From contig JACKJI010000017.1 in NCBI GenBank assembly GCA_020638035.1, positions 1 through 45,154 of the forward strand: a DNA stretch of 45,154 nucleotides. The letters run 5' to 3'. A model generated the notes under the pieces. That model was not told the origin of the DNA, did no database searches, and saw nothing but the letters and a program-made list of their open reading frames with translations. A program made the position numbers and the translations under genes. Numbering within the stretch: position 1 is the stretch's first letter; each line of letters begins with the position of its first letter. Positions 1 to 9,205 of this stretch are shown here, in pieces. Source of the DNA: Hyphomicrobiaceae bacterium (GTDB taxonomy: Bacteria; Pseudomonadota; Alphaproteobacteria; Rhizobiales; Hyphomicrobiaceae).

Positions 1-216
1 TCGCAGACCGTGCCAACCGACCCGTGCATCTATCGTCTCTATGAGATCGTCGGTGTCTATGGCGAGACACTGAAGGAGCTGATCCAGGAGAAGGGTGGCG
101 ACGGCATCATGAGCGCGATCGACTTTGAGATGTACGTCGACAAGATCCCCGATCCCAAAGGCGACCGCATCGAGGTCAAGATGAGCGGCAAGTTCCTTGG
201 CTACAAGTCCTGGTAG
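1..216 (+). CDS. cynS: Cyanate hydratase (cyanase), C-terminal part
   Basis: The reading frame is open from base 1 and ends at TAG 214-216, giving the last 71 residues of a protein whose start lies outside the window. The sequence matches the catalytic domain of cyanase, which converts cyanate and bicarbonate to CO2 and ammonia in the cytoplasm as a decamer. The segment CIYRLYEIV carries the Arg and Glu, and GIMSAIDF the Ser, that correspond to the family's catalytic Arg-Glu-Ser set. The C-terminal end (KFLGYKSW) also aligns with the usual end of the family, so the gene is cut by the window and not truncated in the genome. A strong hairpin terminator follows, so it is not co-transcribed with the next operon. 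Confidence 0.93.
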   Translation, partial: SQTVPTDPCIYRLYEIVGVYGETLKELIQEKGGDGIMSAIDFEMYVDKIPDPKGDRIEVKMSGKFLGYKSW

Positions 217-241
217 GTCACTGCCGTCAGCAATGCGATCC

Positions 242-271
242 GAGCCGGCGTCTTCGCGCCGGCTCCTTTTT
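242..271 (+). terminator. Rho-independent terminator of cynS
   Basis: A perfect 9-bp stem (GAGCCGGCG at 242-250 pairing with CGCCGGCTC at 257-265) with a six-base loop is followed by CTTTTTG. It begins 25 bases after the cynS stop codon. Confidence 0.88.
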
Positions 272-529
272 GTTCGGGCGTGTCGGATGCTCAGATTCAC
301 GCCCCCGATGGAAACGTGCGCGTTTGCATCTTAGACGATCAGGCTCTGGTCGAGCGGCGAAGAAAGCATCACCACACCTAGCCTCGTCCGCCTCGGCAGC
401 ACGTGACAAGCATGATCTTTAACAAAGCGTATGCACTGCCGTGAAATGCAGCAATATCTGCACAACAATTAGACTGGCCGATGTCGTCGCCAACGGTGTA
501 TGCTTTAAAAATGATCGTCGCCCCGACTC
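272..529. other. Intergenic region upstream of the ATP-grasp operon
   Basis: No gene is supported here. Open frames on the minus strand read antisense to, or across, the ATP-grasp gene and look like no known protein. The promoter of the five-gene operon presumably lies here, most likely in the less GC-rich stretch around 415-475, but I cannot point to a clear -35/-10 pair. Confidence 0.5.
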
Positions 530-2053
530 ATGACCATTGGGCAGGCGATACATTTGGAACGCACCTTCATGGGACAGATCTCCTCGGTGGACCTCGATAG
601 CGGAAAAGGTCTTCTCGGCAATTATGATCCAGGACGGATCTATTGCGAGCTGCTCGGTGGTAGTGACCGGAGCACTCTGAAATTTCCCGATCTCTGGCGC
701 ATTCTGTCGGATCTCGACATCGAGGAGCTCCGCGCCAGGGCCACCGATGCAACGAGCGAACTGTTGGATCTTGGCATCACGTTTACGGTCTACACAGATC
801 GTGACGCCATCGACCGCATCCTGCCGTTCGACATCATTCCCCGCGTGATTCCTGCCGACGAATGGCGCACGATCAACAGTGGCGTCGTGCAGCGTGTGAA
901 GGCGCTGAACCTGTTCCTGCACGACATCTACCATGACGCAAAGATCCTGAAGGATGGTGTCGTTCCGGAAGATCTGGTGCGCAGCAACGTCAACTACAGA
1001 ACGGAGATGCGCGGATACGAGCCGCCTTGCGGAACCTATGTCCACATCGCCGGTGTCGATCTCATTCGCGACCGCAGCGGCCAGTTCCTGGTCCTCGAAG
1101 ACAATGCGCGCACACCCTCCGGCGTGTCCTACGTGCTGGAAAACCGAAATCTGATGCAGCGCGCCTTCCCCGACCTCCTGGAGGGCGTGGCCGTGCGCCC
1201 GGTCTCCGACTATGGCGCGCGCCTGCACGACAAGCTGTGCGAGGTGGCGCCGCCTGGCGCGGGGCTTGATCCGCAGATCGCCCTGCTCTCCCCCGGCATC
1301 TATAACTCGGCCTACTTCGAGCACATCTTCCTCGCCCGGCAGATGGGTGTGCCGCTGGTCGAAGGGCGCGACCTGATCGTCGAGAACGACCGGGTGTTCA
1401 TGAAGACCATCGCCGGACTGCAGCGCGTCGACGTACTCTACCGGCGACTCGACGATGCGTTCCTGGATCCGGAGTGCTTCAACCCCAATAGCATGCTGGG
1501 CGTTCCCGGGCTGATGCGGGCGGCGCGTGCGGGTCATGTGGCGCTGGCCAACGCGGTAGGAAATGGAGTGGCTGACGACAAGGCGGTCTATGCCTACATG
1601 CCGCGAATCATCGAGTATTACCTGTCGGAACGGCCGATCCTACAGAACGTACAAACGCACATCTGCCGCGAGGCGGACGCGCTCGCTTATACGCTCGACA
1701 ACCTCGACAAGCTGGTGGTGAAGCCGGTCGGCGAATCCGGCGGCTATGGCATCATGGTCGGACCGAAATCGACGGCGTCCGAGCGCGAGGAATGTGCCGC
1801 GCTTCTGAAGGCCAATCCGTCGAACTTCATCAGCCAGCCAATGATCGAACTCAGTGTCAGTCCAACGCTCACCGAGCGCGGCGTCGTGCCTTGCCATGTC
1901 GACCTGCGACCCTTCGCCGTGACCGGCAAGGAGACGTGGGTGCTTCCCGGCGGGCTCACTCGCGTCGCCATGAAGCCAGGCTCGATCATCGTCAACTCGT
2001 CGCAGGGCGGCGGCACCAAGGATACCTGGGTCCTGGAGGCTGACGCCAGATGA
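530..2053 (+). CDS. Circularly permuted type 2 ATP-grasp protein (DUF404/DUF407 family)
   Basis: A 507-residue cytoplasmic protein of the circularly permuted ATP-grasp family, whose members are predicted to ligate a carboxylate to an amine using ATP. No substrate is established. Visible signatures are LEDNARTPSGVSY (about 189-201, acidic metal ligands), VVKPVGESGGYG (Lys398 and a Gly-rich loop for ATP) and LRPFAV...WVLPGGLTRVA near the C-terminus, so the ATP site looks intact. No Shine-Dalgarno sequence precedes ATG 530; an ATG at 569 preceded by GGAA would give 494 residues and may be the true start. The stop overlaps the alpha-E gene start (ATGA at 2050-2053), which implies translational coupling. 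Family known; function inferred only. Confidence 0.9.
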   Translation: MTIGQAIHLERTFMGQISSVDLDSGKGLLGNYDPGRIYCELLGGSDRSTLKFPDLWRILSDLDIEELRARATDATSELLDLGITFTVYTDRDAIDRILPFDIIPRVIPADEWRTINSGVVQRVKALNLFLHDIYHDAKILKDGVVPEDLVRSNVNYRTEMRGYEPPCGTYVHIAGVDLIRDRSGQFLVLEDNARTPSGVSYVLENRNLMQRAFPDLLEGVAVRPVSDYGARLHDKLCEVAPPGAGLDPQIALLSPGIYNSAYFEHIFLARQMGVPLVEGRDLIVENDRVFMKTIAGLQRVDVLYRRLDDAFLDPECFNPNSMLGVPGLMRAARAGHVALANAVGNGVADDKAVYAYMPRIIEYYLSERPILQNVQTHICREADALAYTLDNLDKLVVKPVGESGGYGIMVGPKSTASEREECAALLKANPSNFISQPMIELSVSPTLTERGVVPCHVDLRPFAVTGKETWVLPGGLTRVAMKPGSIIVNSSQGGGTKDTWVLEADAR

Positions 2054-3105
2054 CTGCGCTACTGTCGCGATATGCGGAATGCATGTTCTGGTTCGGGCGC
2101 TACACCGAGCGTGCGGCGTGCTTGGCGCGCATTCTGGAGGTGCAGGCCTCATTCAGCCGTGGCGCGCGGACAGAGGCTGCCGACTGGGCATGGATCGTGC
2201 GCCTTTATGACGACTCGGAGCGCTTCTTCCAGACGAACCCGTCAGCAAACTCGCGCAACGTCATCCGTTTCTACGCCAGCGATCGCGAAAACCCCGGCTC
2301 GATCATCTCGTCGATCCACGCCGCGCGTGAGAACGCCCGCACGCTCCGGGCGATGATCTCGACCGACCTCTGGCTCCAGGTCAACTCGTTCTACAACCGT
2401 TTCCGCAATCTGCCGGACACCGCGCACGCGGAGGCTCGCATCGCGCAGACGTGCGAGATGGTGAAGAAGGAGGCCTACGCGCAGCTCGGCGTCGCCAACG
2501 CGACACTCTACCGGGATGCTGCCTGGCACTTCTATACGTTCGGCGTCATGATCGAGCGTGCCGACCAGATGAGCCGCCTGCTCGACGTTCGCTTCGCACA
2601 GATCCCGGGAGCGGCCCACGACGAGCCGGGCGAACTAGGCGACTATGGTTTCTGGTCGGTCCTGCTGCGTTCGGCCGCATCGCTGCAGGCGTTCCTGCGG
2701 ATTGCACATCGCCACCGCGACCCGGATACGGTGGCCCGGTTCCTGATCTTCAATCGCTCGCTGCCCCGTTCGATCGTGTTCTGCGTCGCGGAGATGGAGC
2801 GGGGTATGAACGAATTGCGCTCCAGGTTCGAAGCGCGCAGCACCTCGACTGCCCATCAGCGGATCGACATCCTGCGTGAAACCCTGTCGGAAGCAGAACA
2901 GGACCCGCGACTTATAGAGCGGCTGCATTCATTCAACGACATGATACAACGCCAGTTGATCGAGTTGTCCAACGAGCTTGCCTACACGTTCTTCGATGCA
3001 CAACGGCCGAGTTCTCCGGCCGCCATGGGCGCGACAACCGGCCAGTCGCAGACCCAGACCAGTTCGCAGTCCCAAGGCCAGTCGCAATCCCAAGGCTCGT
3101 CGTGA
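2050..3105 (+). CDS. Alpha-E domain protein (DUF403)
   Basis: A 351-residue, predicted all-helical protein of the alpha-E family. It opens with ARYxE-like helix signatures (FWFGRYTERAACLARIL), as in the second module, where the same domain is fused to its ATP-grasp. Members are almost always encoded with, or fused to, circularly permuted ATP-grasp proteins and are thought to be their partner, but no activity is established. Roughly the last 20 residues are almost only Gln, Ser, Thr and Gly (repeats of QSQ), a low-complexity tail that is not part of the domain. The gene overlaps the ATP-grasp gene by four bases and is followed after 18 bases by the large transglutaminase gene. Confidence 0.92.
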   Translation: MTALLSRYAECMFWFGRYTERAACLARILEVQASFSRGARTEAADWAWIVRLYDDSERFFQTNPSANSRNVIRFYASDRENPGSIISSIHAARENARTLRAMISTDLWLQVNSFYNRFRNLPDTAHAEARIAQTCEMVKKEAYAQLGVANATLYRDAAWHFYTFGVMIERADQMSRLLDVRFAQIPGAAHDEPGELGDYGFWSVLLRSAASLQAFLRIAHRHRDPDTVARFLIFNRSLPRSIVFCVAEMERGMNELRSRFEARSTSTAHQRIDILRETLSEAEQDPRLIERLHSFNDMIQRQLIELSNELAYTFFDAQRPSSPAAMGATTGQSQTQTSSQSQGQSQSQGSS

Positions 3106-3123
3106 GCCAGGCAACGAGGATCC

Positions 3124-6100
3124 ATGTCAATCCACGCCGCGCTCACGCACCACACTGCCTACCGCTATGACAAGCGCATCGCCTTCGGGCCGCAGATCGT
3201 CCGTCTGAGACCCGCACCGCACAGCCGGACGAAAATCCTCAGCTACTCACTCAAGATCACGCCCGAACAGCACTTCCTCAATTGGCAGCAGGATGCCTTC
3301 GGCAATTTCCTGGCGCGGATCGTCATCCCGGAAAAGTCTGACGAGTTCTCGGTCACCGTGGACCTCGTCGCCGACATGGCGGTGATCAATCCGTTCGACT
3401 TCTTCCTTGAGGAGGCCGCGAATACCTGGCCGTTCGCCTACAGTACGCTCGAGCGGGAGGAGCTGGCACCCTACCTCAAATGCGAAGCGACCTCGCCGCA
3501 GCTCGAGCGCTACGTTGCGCAGTTCCGCTCGGCAGAGAAGCGTAATACGATCGACTTCGTTGTCGCGCTCAATCAGCAGGTCCACCGCGACGTTACCTAT
3601 CTCATTCGCATGGAGCCGGGCGTCCAGTCGCCCGACGAGACGCTGCGGAAGGCATCCGGATCATGCCGCGATTCGGCGTGGCTCCTGGTGCAGATCCTGC
3701 GCAACATCGGGCTCGCCGCGCGATTCGTGTCCGGCTACCTCATCCAGCTTAAACCGGACGTCAAATCACTCGACGGCCCAAGCGGCACGGATGTCGATTT
3801 CACCGACCTGCATGCCTGGACCGAAGTCTATCTGCCTGGTGCCGGCTGGGTCGGTCTCGACCCGACGTCAGGACTGCTGGCAGGCGAAGGGCACATTCCG
3901 CTTGCTGCCGCGCCGCACTACGCATCCGCCGCACCCATTGCCGGCGGTCACGAGCCGGCCGAAGTGCACTTCGACTTCGCGATGAGCGTCGCCCGCATTC
4001 ACGAGACGCCACGCGTGACGCTGCCCTATAGCGACGCGCAGTGGCAGGCCATAGAAACCCTCGGTCACAGCGTGGACGACCGTCTCAAGGCCGCCGATGT
4101 GCGCTTGACCATGGGTGGCGAGCCGACGTTCGTGTCGATCGACGACATGGACGGGGCCGAGTGGACGAATGAGGCCGTCGGCCCGACAAAGCGGCATTAC
4201 GCCGAAGTGCTGATGCGTCGTCTGGCCCGGCGATTTGCGCCTGGTGGCCTCATGCACTTCGGACAAGGCAAGTGGTATCCGGGCGAGCAGCTGCCGCGGT
4301 GGGCTTTTGCCGTCTACTGGCGCAAGGACGGCAAGCCCTTGTGGTCGAACGAGATGCTGGTCGACACGGAAGCCCCGCGGCGCCATGCCGGCATTGCCGA
4401 TGCGGAACGCTTCTCCAACGAGCTGTGCCGGCAGCTCGGATTTCCAGAGGCGAGCGCCATTCCCGCCTACGAGGACCCTGCGCACTTCGCCCTGGTCGAG
4501 CAGCGACTACCGCTCGGCATCGATGTTCGCGACAACCGAATCGAGGATGAAGCCGAGCGAGCGCGCGTGATCCGCGCGTTCGATCGCGGTCTTGGCAAGC
4601 CGTCGGGCTTCGTGTTGCCGATCCAGTCCTGGCAGGGCCGTGCAAGCGGCCGCCGCTGGGTTACCGAAGCCTGGCAGATGCGCCGCAGCAGCCTGTTTCT
4701 CATCCCAGGCGATTCGCCGATCGGTTTCCGCCTGCCACTCGGGGGCCTGCCCTATCTGTCGGCGATGGACTATCCCCACGTACAGCCGCGCGATCCGGTC
4801 GCGCCTGCCGAACCACTCGCTGATCGCGAAGCGCTACTGACGCAGCGGCGGACCGCGACACGCCTCATCCCCCCGCCAGCCGCGATGCCGACCGCGGGCG
4901 AGGTTACCGGCAGCGTGCGTACGGCGATGGCAATCGAGCCACGGGACGGACATCTGTGCATCTTCATGCCGCCGCTTTACGATGCGGAGGACTATGCGGC
5001 CTTGACCGTGGCAATCGAGGAGAGCGCCCGCGTCACCGGCACCGCCGTCCGCATCGAAGGGTACGAGCCGCCGCACGATCCGCGTCTCAACGTGATCAAG
5101 GTGACGCCCGATCCCGGCGTCATCGAGGTCAACATTCAGCCCGCACAAAGCTGGGACGAAGCGGTCGATATCACGAGTGAGCTCTACGAGGAGGCCCGGC
5201 TGTCGCGGCTCGGCACCGAGAAGTTCATGCTCGATGGCCGCCATTCCGGGACCGGCGGCGGAAATCACATCGTCATGGGCGGAGCGACCGCGGCCGACAG
5301 CCCGTTCCTGCGGCGGCCGGACCTGCTCGCCAGCATCGTCACCTTCTGGCAGCACCATCCTTCGCTGTCATTCCTGTTCTCCGGTCTCTTCATCGGGCCG
5401 ACGAGCCAGGCACCGCGCGTCGACGAGGCCCGTCACGAACAGCTCTACGAGCTGGAAATCGCCATGGCCCAGTTGCCTGATCCCGGCGGCCAACCCATCG
5501 CGCTTTGGCTTGTCGACCGCCTGTTCCGGAATCTCTTGATCGACGTGACGGGCAATACCCACCGGGCCGAGATCTGCATCGACAAGCTCTATTCGCCGGA
5601 CGGGCCCACGGGCCGCCTTGGCCTCGTCGAGTTCCGCTCGTTCGAGATGCCGCCGCACGCGCGCATGAGCCTTGCGCAGCAACTCCTGCTGCGCGCGCTG
5701 ATCGCCATGTTCTGGGAGCGGCCCTACCGCCATTCGCTGATCCGGTGGGGCACGGATCTGCACGACCGCTTCATGCTTCCGCACTTCGTGTGGGAAGACT
5801 TCAGGAGCGTGATCGGGGACCTCAATGCGGCAGGGTTCGCGTTTGACGAGGCTTGGTTCGCGCCACACTTCGAGTTCCGCTTTCCCAAGTTCGGCGACGT
5901 GCAGTATGGCGGCGTCAGCCTCGAAATCCGGCAGGCGCTGGAGCCGTGGTATGTGCTGGGTGAGCAGGGCATCATCGGCGGCACCGCGCGCTACGTCGAC
6001 AGCTCCGTCGAGCGGCTACAGGTCAAATGCCAGGGCCTCATCCCGGGCCGTCACGTCATTCAATGCGGCGGCGCCGAAGTGCCACTGGCACCGACCGGCA

Positions 6101-6462
6101 CCAACGGCGAGGGCGTGGCCGGCATCCGCTTCCGCGCCTGGCAACCCCCGAGTGCTCTGCACCCAACGATCGGCATTCATTCGCCACTGGTGTTCGATGT
6201 TGTCGACATCTGGTCAGGCCGCGCGCTCGGCGGCTGCCGCTATCATGTCTTCCATCCGGGGGGAAAGGCGCCCGACACCTTCCCGATCAATTCCTACGAG
6301 GCGGAAGGACGACGGCTTGCCCGATTCGAACCGATGGGTCACAGCGCCGGCACGCCGCTACAACCGCACAAGTTCGATAATCCGGACTACCCCTACACGC
6401 TCGATTTGAGGCGGACCGGCATGGCGCGAATGCCACAGAGGCGCGGGTTGTTGCCACGCTGA
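3124..6462 (+). CDS. Transglutaminase-like protein fused to DUF2126 putative amidoligase
   Basis: A 1112-residue protein in two parts. Residues 1 to about 280 are a bacterial transglutaminase-like N-terminal domain plus a papain-fold core with the complete triad Cys181 (SGSCRDSAW), His230 (DLHAWTEVY) and Asp246 (VGLDPTSG). Such cores in bacteria usually act as peptidases or amide-transfer enzymes. The rest, about residues 300-1090, is DUF2126, described as a putative amidoligase related to glutamine synthetase-type ligases. A His/Gly/Asn motif HSGTGGGNHIVMGG at 707-720 resembles the Gly-rich nucleotide/substrate loop of that fold. A peptidase and a ligase in one chain suggest that it both makes and breaks, or transfers, amide bonds. 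There is no signal peptide. It lies between the two ATP-grasp modules on the same strand. Confidence 0.9.
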   Translation: MSIHAALTHHTAYRYDKRIAFGPQIVRLRPAPHSRTKILSYSLKITPEQHFLNWQQDAFGNFLARIVIPEKSDEFSVTVDLVADMAVINPFDFFLEEAANTWPFAYSTLEREELAPYLKCEATSPQLERYVAQFRSAEKRNTIDFVVALNQQVHRDVTYLIRMEPGVQSPDETLRKASGSCRDSAWLLVQILRNIGLAARFVSGYLIQLKPDVKSLDGPSGTDVDFTDLHAWTEVYLPGAGWVGLDPTSGLLAGEGHIPLAAAPHYASAAPIAGGHEPAEVHFDFAMSVARIHETPRVTLPYSDAQWQAIETLGHSVDDRLKAADVRLTMGGEPTFVSIDDMDGAEWTNEAVGPTKRHYAEVLMRRLARRFAPGGLMHFGQGKWYPGEQLPRWAFAVYWRKDGKPLWSNEMLVDTEAPRRHAGIADAERFSNELCRQLGFPEASAIPAYEDPAHFALVEQRLPLGIDVRDNRIEDEAERARVIRAFDRGLGKPSGFVLPIQSWQGRASGRRWVTEAWQMRRSSLFLIPGDSPIGFRLPLGGLPYLSAMDYPHVQPRDPVAPAEPLADREALLTQRRTATRLIPPPAAMPTAGEVTGSVRTAMAIEPRDGHLCIFMPPLYDAEDYAALTVAIEESARVTGTAVRIEGYEPPHDPRLNVIKVTPDPGVIEVNIQPAQSWDEAVDITSELYEEARLSRLGTEKFMLDGRHSGTGGGNHIVMGGATAADSPFLRRPDLLASIVTFWQHHPSLSFLFSGLFIGPTSQAPRVDEARHEQLYELEIAMAQLPDPGGQPIALWLVDRLFRNLLIDVTGNTHRAEICIDKLYSPDGPTGRLGLVEFRSFEMPPHARMSLAQQLLLRALIAMFWERPYRHSLIRWGTDLHDRFMLPHFVWEDFRSVIGDLNAAGFAFDEAWFAPHFEFRFPKFGDVQYGGVSLEIRQALEPWYVLGEQGIIGGTARYVDSSVERLQVKCQGLIPGRHVIQCGGAEVPLAPTGTNGEGVAGIRFRAWQPPSALHPTIGIHSPLVFDVVDIWSGRALGGCRYHVFHPGGKAPDTFPINSYEAEGRRLARFEPMGHSAGTPLQPHKFDNPDYPYTLDLRRTGMARMPQRRGLLPR

Positions 6463-6500
6463 CCACGCAAGGTTAACGGCAGCCCCCGGGAGCCTCGCGA

Positions 6501-9191
6501 GTGCTGACGACATTGTTGCGATTCTTGCGTATAAAGTCTGCAGACAGTTTGGGGCGGCCGCGCAATGTGGCTCAGTCGGACACCGGCGCCCTCTCGGCTG
6601 GAGGCGCGCGCGAATTGAACGACAACAGATCCAACACAGCAGGCGTGGCGCTCCAGCCCGGCGGAGACTGGCTCTCCGACTATGGGAAGGGCGGCGGCTA
6701 CGACGAGCTGATCGGGCCTGACGGCGCCGTGCGCCCGCACTGGCAACCGGTCATCTCGTTTCTTGAGCACCTTGGCGCCGACCGTGCGGCGGCGATGTCG
6801 GAACGCATCCAGCGGCGCATCGTCGACAACGGCATCACGCTCGACAGCTTTTCCGACCCCAACACCATCGAGCAGTCGTGGCGGCTGGATCTCGTTCCCC
6901 TGATCCTCGACCAGTCGGAATGGGCCGTCCTGGAGCGCGCACTGATACAACGGGCGCAGCTCTACGAGATGCTGCTGTCAGACATCTATGGCGCGCAGAC
7001 CGTACTGCGCAACGGCATGCTGCCGGCACAGCTCATCTTCAACGATCCCTCCTTCCTGCGACCACTACATGGGATCGAGGCGCGCGCACCACGGCTGATG
7101 TTCATGGCGCTCGATCTGGCACGCGACGCGAAGGGGAACTGGCACGTCCTCGACACGCACGCCGAGACGATCGCCGGACACGGCTATGCCCTCGCCAACC
7201 GCGTCGTCCATGCCGACGTCTGCGGCCGCATGTTCCGTGAATGCAATGCGCTCAGGATCTCAGGGTTCTATCGCAGCGTTGCCCAGGAACTCGCACGGCG
7301 CACGGAGATTGCGGCGCCCAGCATCGCAATCCTCGGCCCCAATCCCGATCACGAGACCTATCTCAGCCATGCCTATATGGCGCGCTATATGGGCTATCAG
7401 CTGCTGGAGGGCTCGGACCTGCGCGTGATCGACGGCAAGGTCTATCACAAGACGCTTGCCGGCCTTCAGCCCGTTGATCTGCTGGTGCGCGCTGTCGAAG
7501 CCGCGAAGGTCGATCCGCTCGAACTGAGACCCGACGGTTTCGATGGTCCGGCGGGACTTGTGACAGCGGTGCGCCACAACCCCTCGCTCGTCGCCAATGC
7601 GCTTGGCACCGCGATCGTCGAGAACCGTGGCATCGGCCCCTATCTCGGCTCTCTCGCCCAGCATCTGCTCGGCGAAGAACCACTCTTGAAAGACATGCCG
7701 AGGCTGTGGCTCGGGGAGCCTGCGGCGCATGCCGAGGTCCTCGCCCAACCGGAAGCCTATCTGTTGCGTCTCGCCTTCGAGGCAACGGCGCGGCCGGGGC
7801 ATGCGCAGCCCGGCCGCCGCCTCACCGACATGTCGCCCGCCGATCGTCAAGCGCTCGTGTCGGAGCTGTCGCTCAATGGTTCCCGCTGGGTCGCAGAGAA
7901 GCCGATCGCGATGGCGACCGCTCCCTCGTTCGACGGTGCCCGGCTGATTGCCAAGCCCTACGCGGTGCGCTGCTTCGTGGCGGCAACCGAGGACGGCTAT
8001 ACGGTGATGCCGGGCGGACTGGCGCTGACGGCGGAAGCAGGCGCGGCCATCGCGCTGACCTCGAAGGCCGGCGAATCACGCGACGTATGGATCGCCACGC
8101 ACGAGCCACAGGGTCCGCACTTCAGCCGCTGGCGGATGTCCGAGGAGGAGGTGCAGGTCCAGCGCCTTGGCATACGCCTGCCGAGCCGTGTCGCCGACAA
8201 CCTCTACTGGCTCGGACGCTACATCGAGCGCGCCGACTGGACGATGCGCGTGATGCGCAATGCACTGAGCCGCGGTGACGAGGACCTGCGTCCTATCCGT
8301 CGCGCCGACGCGGCGCAGAGCGCCCTCCACGTCATCATGAGCAAGGGTCTTATCGCGGGCAGCCGCAGCACCGGGCCAGCACCTGCGGAGACCTTGGAAC
8401 AGCAGGTCGAGGAACTGTTCTCGTCGGCGGGCAATCCCTACGGCATCCTGGTCACGTTCCAGAACATCCGTCGTGTTGCGCGCCAGAGCCGCGACCGGTT
8501 GTCGCTCGATGCATGGCGGCTGCTCAGCTCGCTCACGACCAATCGGCCCAAAGCCTTGAACATGTCGGGCGACCCGGCCGTCGAACTCGTCGACTGGCTC
8601 GACCGGCTGATTGCCGAGCTGTCGGCCTTCAATGGCCTCATGCACGAAAACATGACGCGCAACTTCGGCTGGCGCTTCATGGACCTCGGGCGGCGCATCG
8701 AGCGCGCCCTACAGATGGCGGAGCTGCTCAACACGATTCTGGGCAGCGTGGTGGAGGACGCCGAGCAGACCGAGCATCTCGCATTTCTGCTGGAGACCGC
8801 CGACTGCTTCATCACCTACCGCGCGCGGTATCGGTTCGCGCCGGCGTTCCCTCTTGTGCTCGATCTGTTGATGGTGGACGAAACGAACCCTCGCGGCATC
8901 GCCTTCCAGCTGGTCGAGATCCTCAACCATGTCACCGATCTGCCGAAGGCATCGCAGGACGCGATCCGCACGCCTGAGCAGCGCCTGGCGCTCGATCTCT
9001 TGACGCAAGTGCGGCTGGCGGACATGGACGCGCTGCGGCAGGTGGATTCGACTGGACATCGCGCCAACCTTGCCCAGGCCCTGGATCGGCTGATCGCAGG
9101 GTTGCCGCAGTTGTCCGACATCATCACACGGCGCTACTTCAATCTGACCGAAGAGCAGCCGCACAGGGTTCACACCCGGCTCGCTCACTGA
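6501..9191 (+). CDS. Circularly permuted ATP-grasp fused to alpha-E domain
   Basis: An 896-residue fusion. Residues about 60-540 are the circularly permuted ATP-grasp part (YDELIGPDGAVRPHW near the start, MPGGLAL near 510). Residues about 560-890 are an alpha-E domain beginning LPSRVADNLYWLGRYIERAD. It is the fused equivalent of the two separate genes at 530-3105, so the operon holds two modules. The ATP-site signatures are poor: the acidic EDN of the first copy is replaced by LDTHAETIAG (about 217-226), the Lys/Gly-rich loop by LLRLAFEATARPGHAQPG (about 421-438), and GGLTRVA by GGLALTA. Catalysis may be lost. The start is GTG 6501; the first 50 residues are weakly conserved, so an internal start is possible. 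Confidence 0.9.
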   Translation: MLTTLLRFLRIKSADSLGRPRNVAQSDTGALSAGGARELNDNRSNTAGVALQPGGDWLSDYGKGGGYDELIGPDGAVRPHWQPVISFLEHLGADRAAAMSERIQRRIVDNGITLDSFSDPNTIEQSWRLDLVPLILDQSEWAVLERALIQRAQLYEMLLSDIYGAQTVLRNGMLPAQLIFNDPSFLRPLHGIEARAPRLMFMALDLARDAKGNWHVLDTHAETIAGHGYALANRVVHADVCGRMFRECNALRISGFYRSVAQELARRTEIAAPSIAILGPNPDHETYLSHAYMARYMGYQLLEGSDLRVIDGKVYHKTLAGLQPVDLLVRAVEAAKVDPLELRPDGFDGPAGLVTAVRHNPSLVANALGTAIVENRGIGPYLGSLAQHLLGEEPLLKDMPRLWLGEPAAHAEVLAQPEAYLLRLAFEATARPGHAQPGRRLTDMSPADRQALVSELSLNGSRWVAEKPIAMATAPSFDGARLIAKPYAVRCFVAATEDGYTVMPGGLALTAEAGAAIALTSKAGESRDVWIATHEPQGPHFSRWRMSEEEVQVQRLGIRLPSRVADNLYWLGRYIERADWTMRVMRNALSRGDEDLRPIRRADAAQSALHVIMSKGLIAGSRSTGPAPAETLEQQVEELFSSAGNPYGILVTFQNIRRVARQSRDRLSLDAWRLLSSLTTNRPKALNMSGDPAVELVDWLDRLIAELSAFNGLMHENMTRNFGWRFMDLGRRIERALQMAELLNTILGSVVEDAEQTEHLAFLLETADCFITYRARYRFAPAFPLVLDLLMVDETNPRGIAFQLVEILNHVTDLPKASQDAIRTPEQRLALDLLTQVRLADMDALRQVDSTGHRANLAQALDRLIAGLPQLSDIITRRYFNLTEEQPHRVHTRLAH

Positions 9192-9205
9192 GTTGGACTT
9201 GCGAT

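Noticed and set aside
419..1537. 372-codon minus-strand open frame
   Set aside because: Antisense to the first ATP-grasp gene; its composition (His/Arg/Asp-rich) and lack of any recognisable motif mark it as a high-GC shadow.
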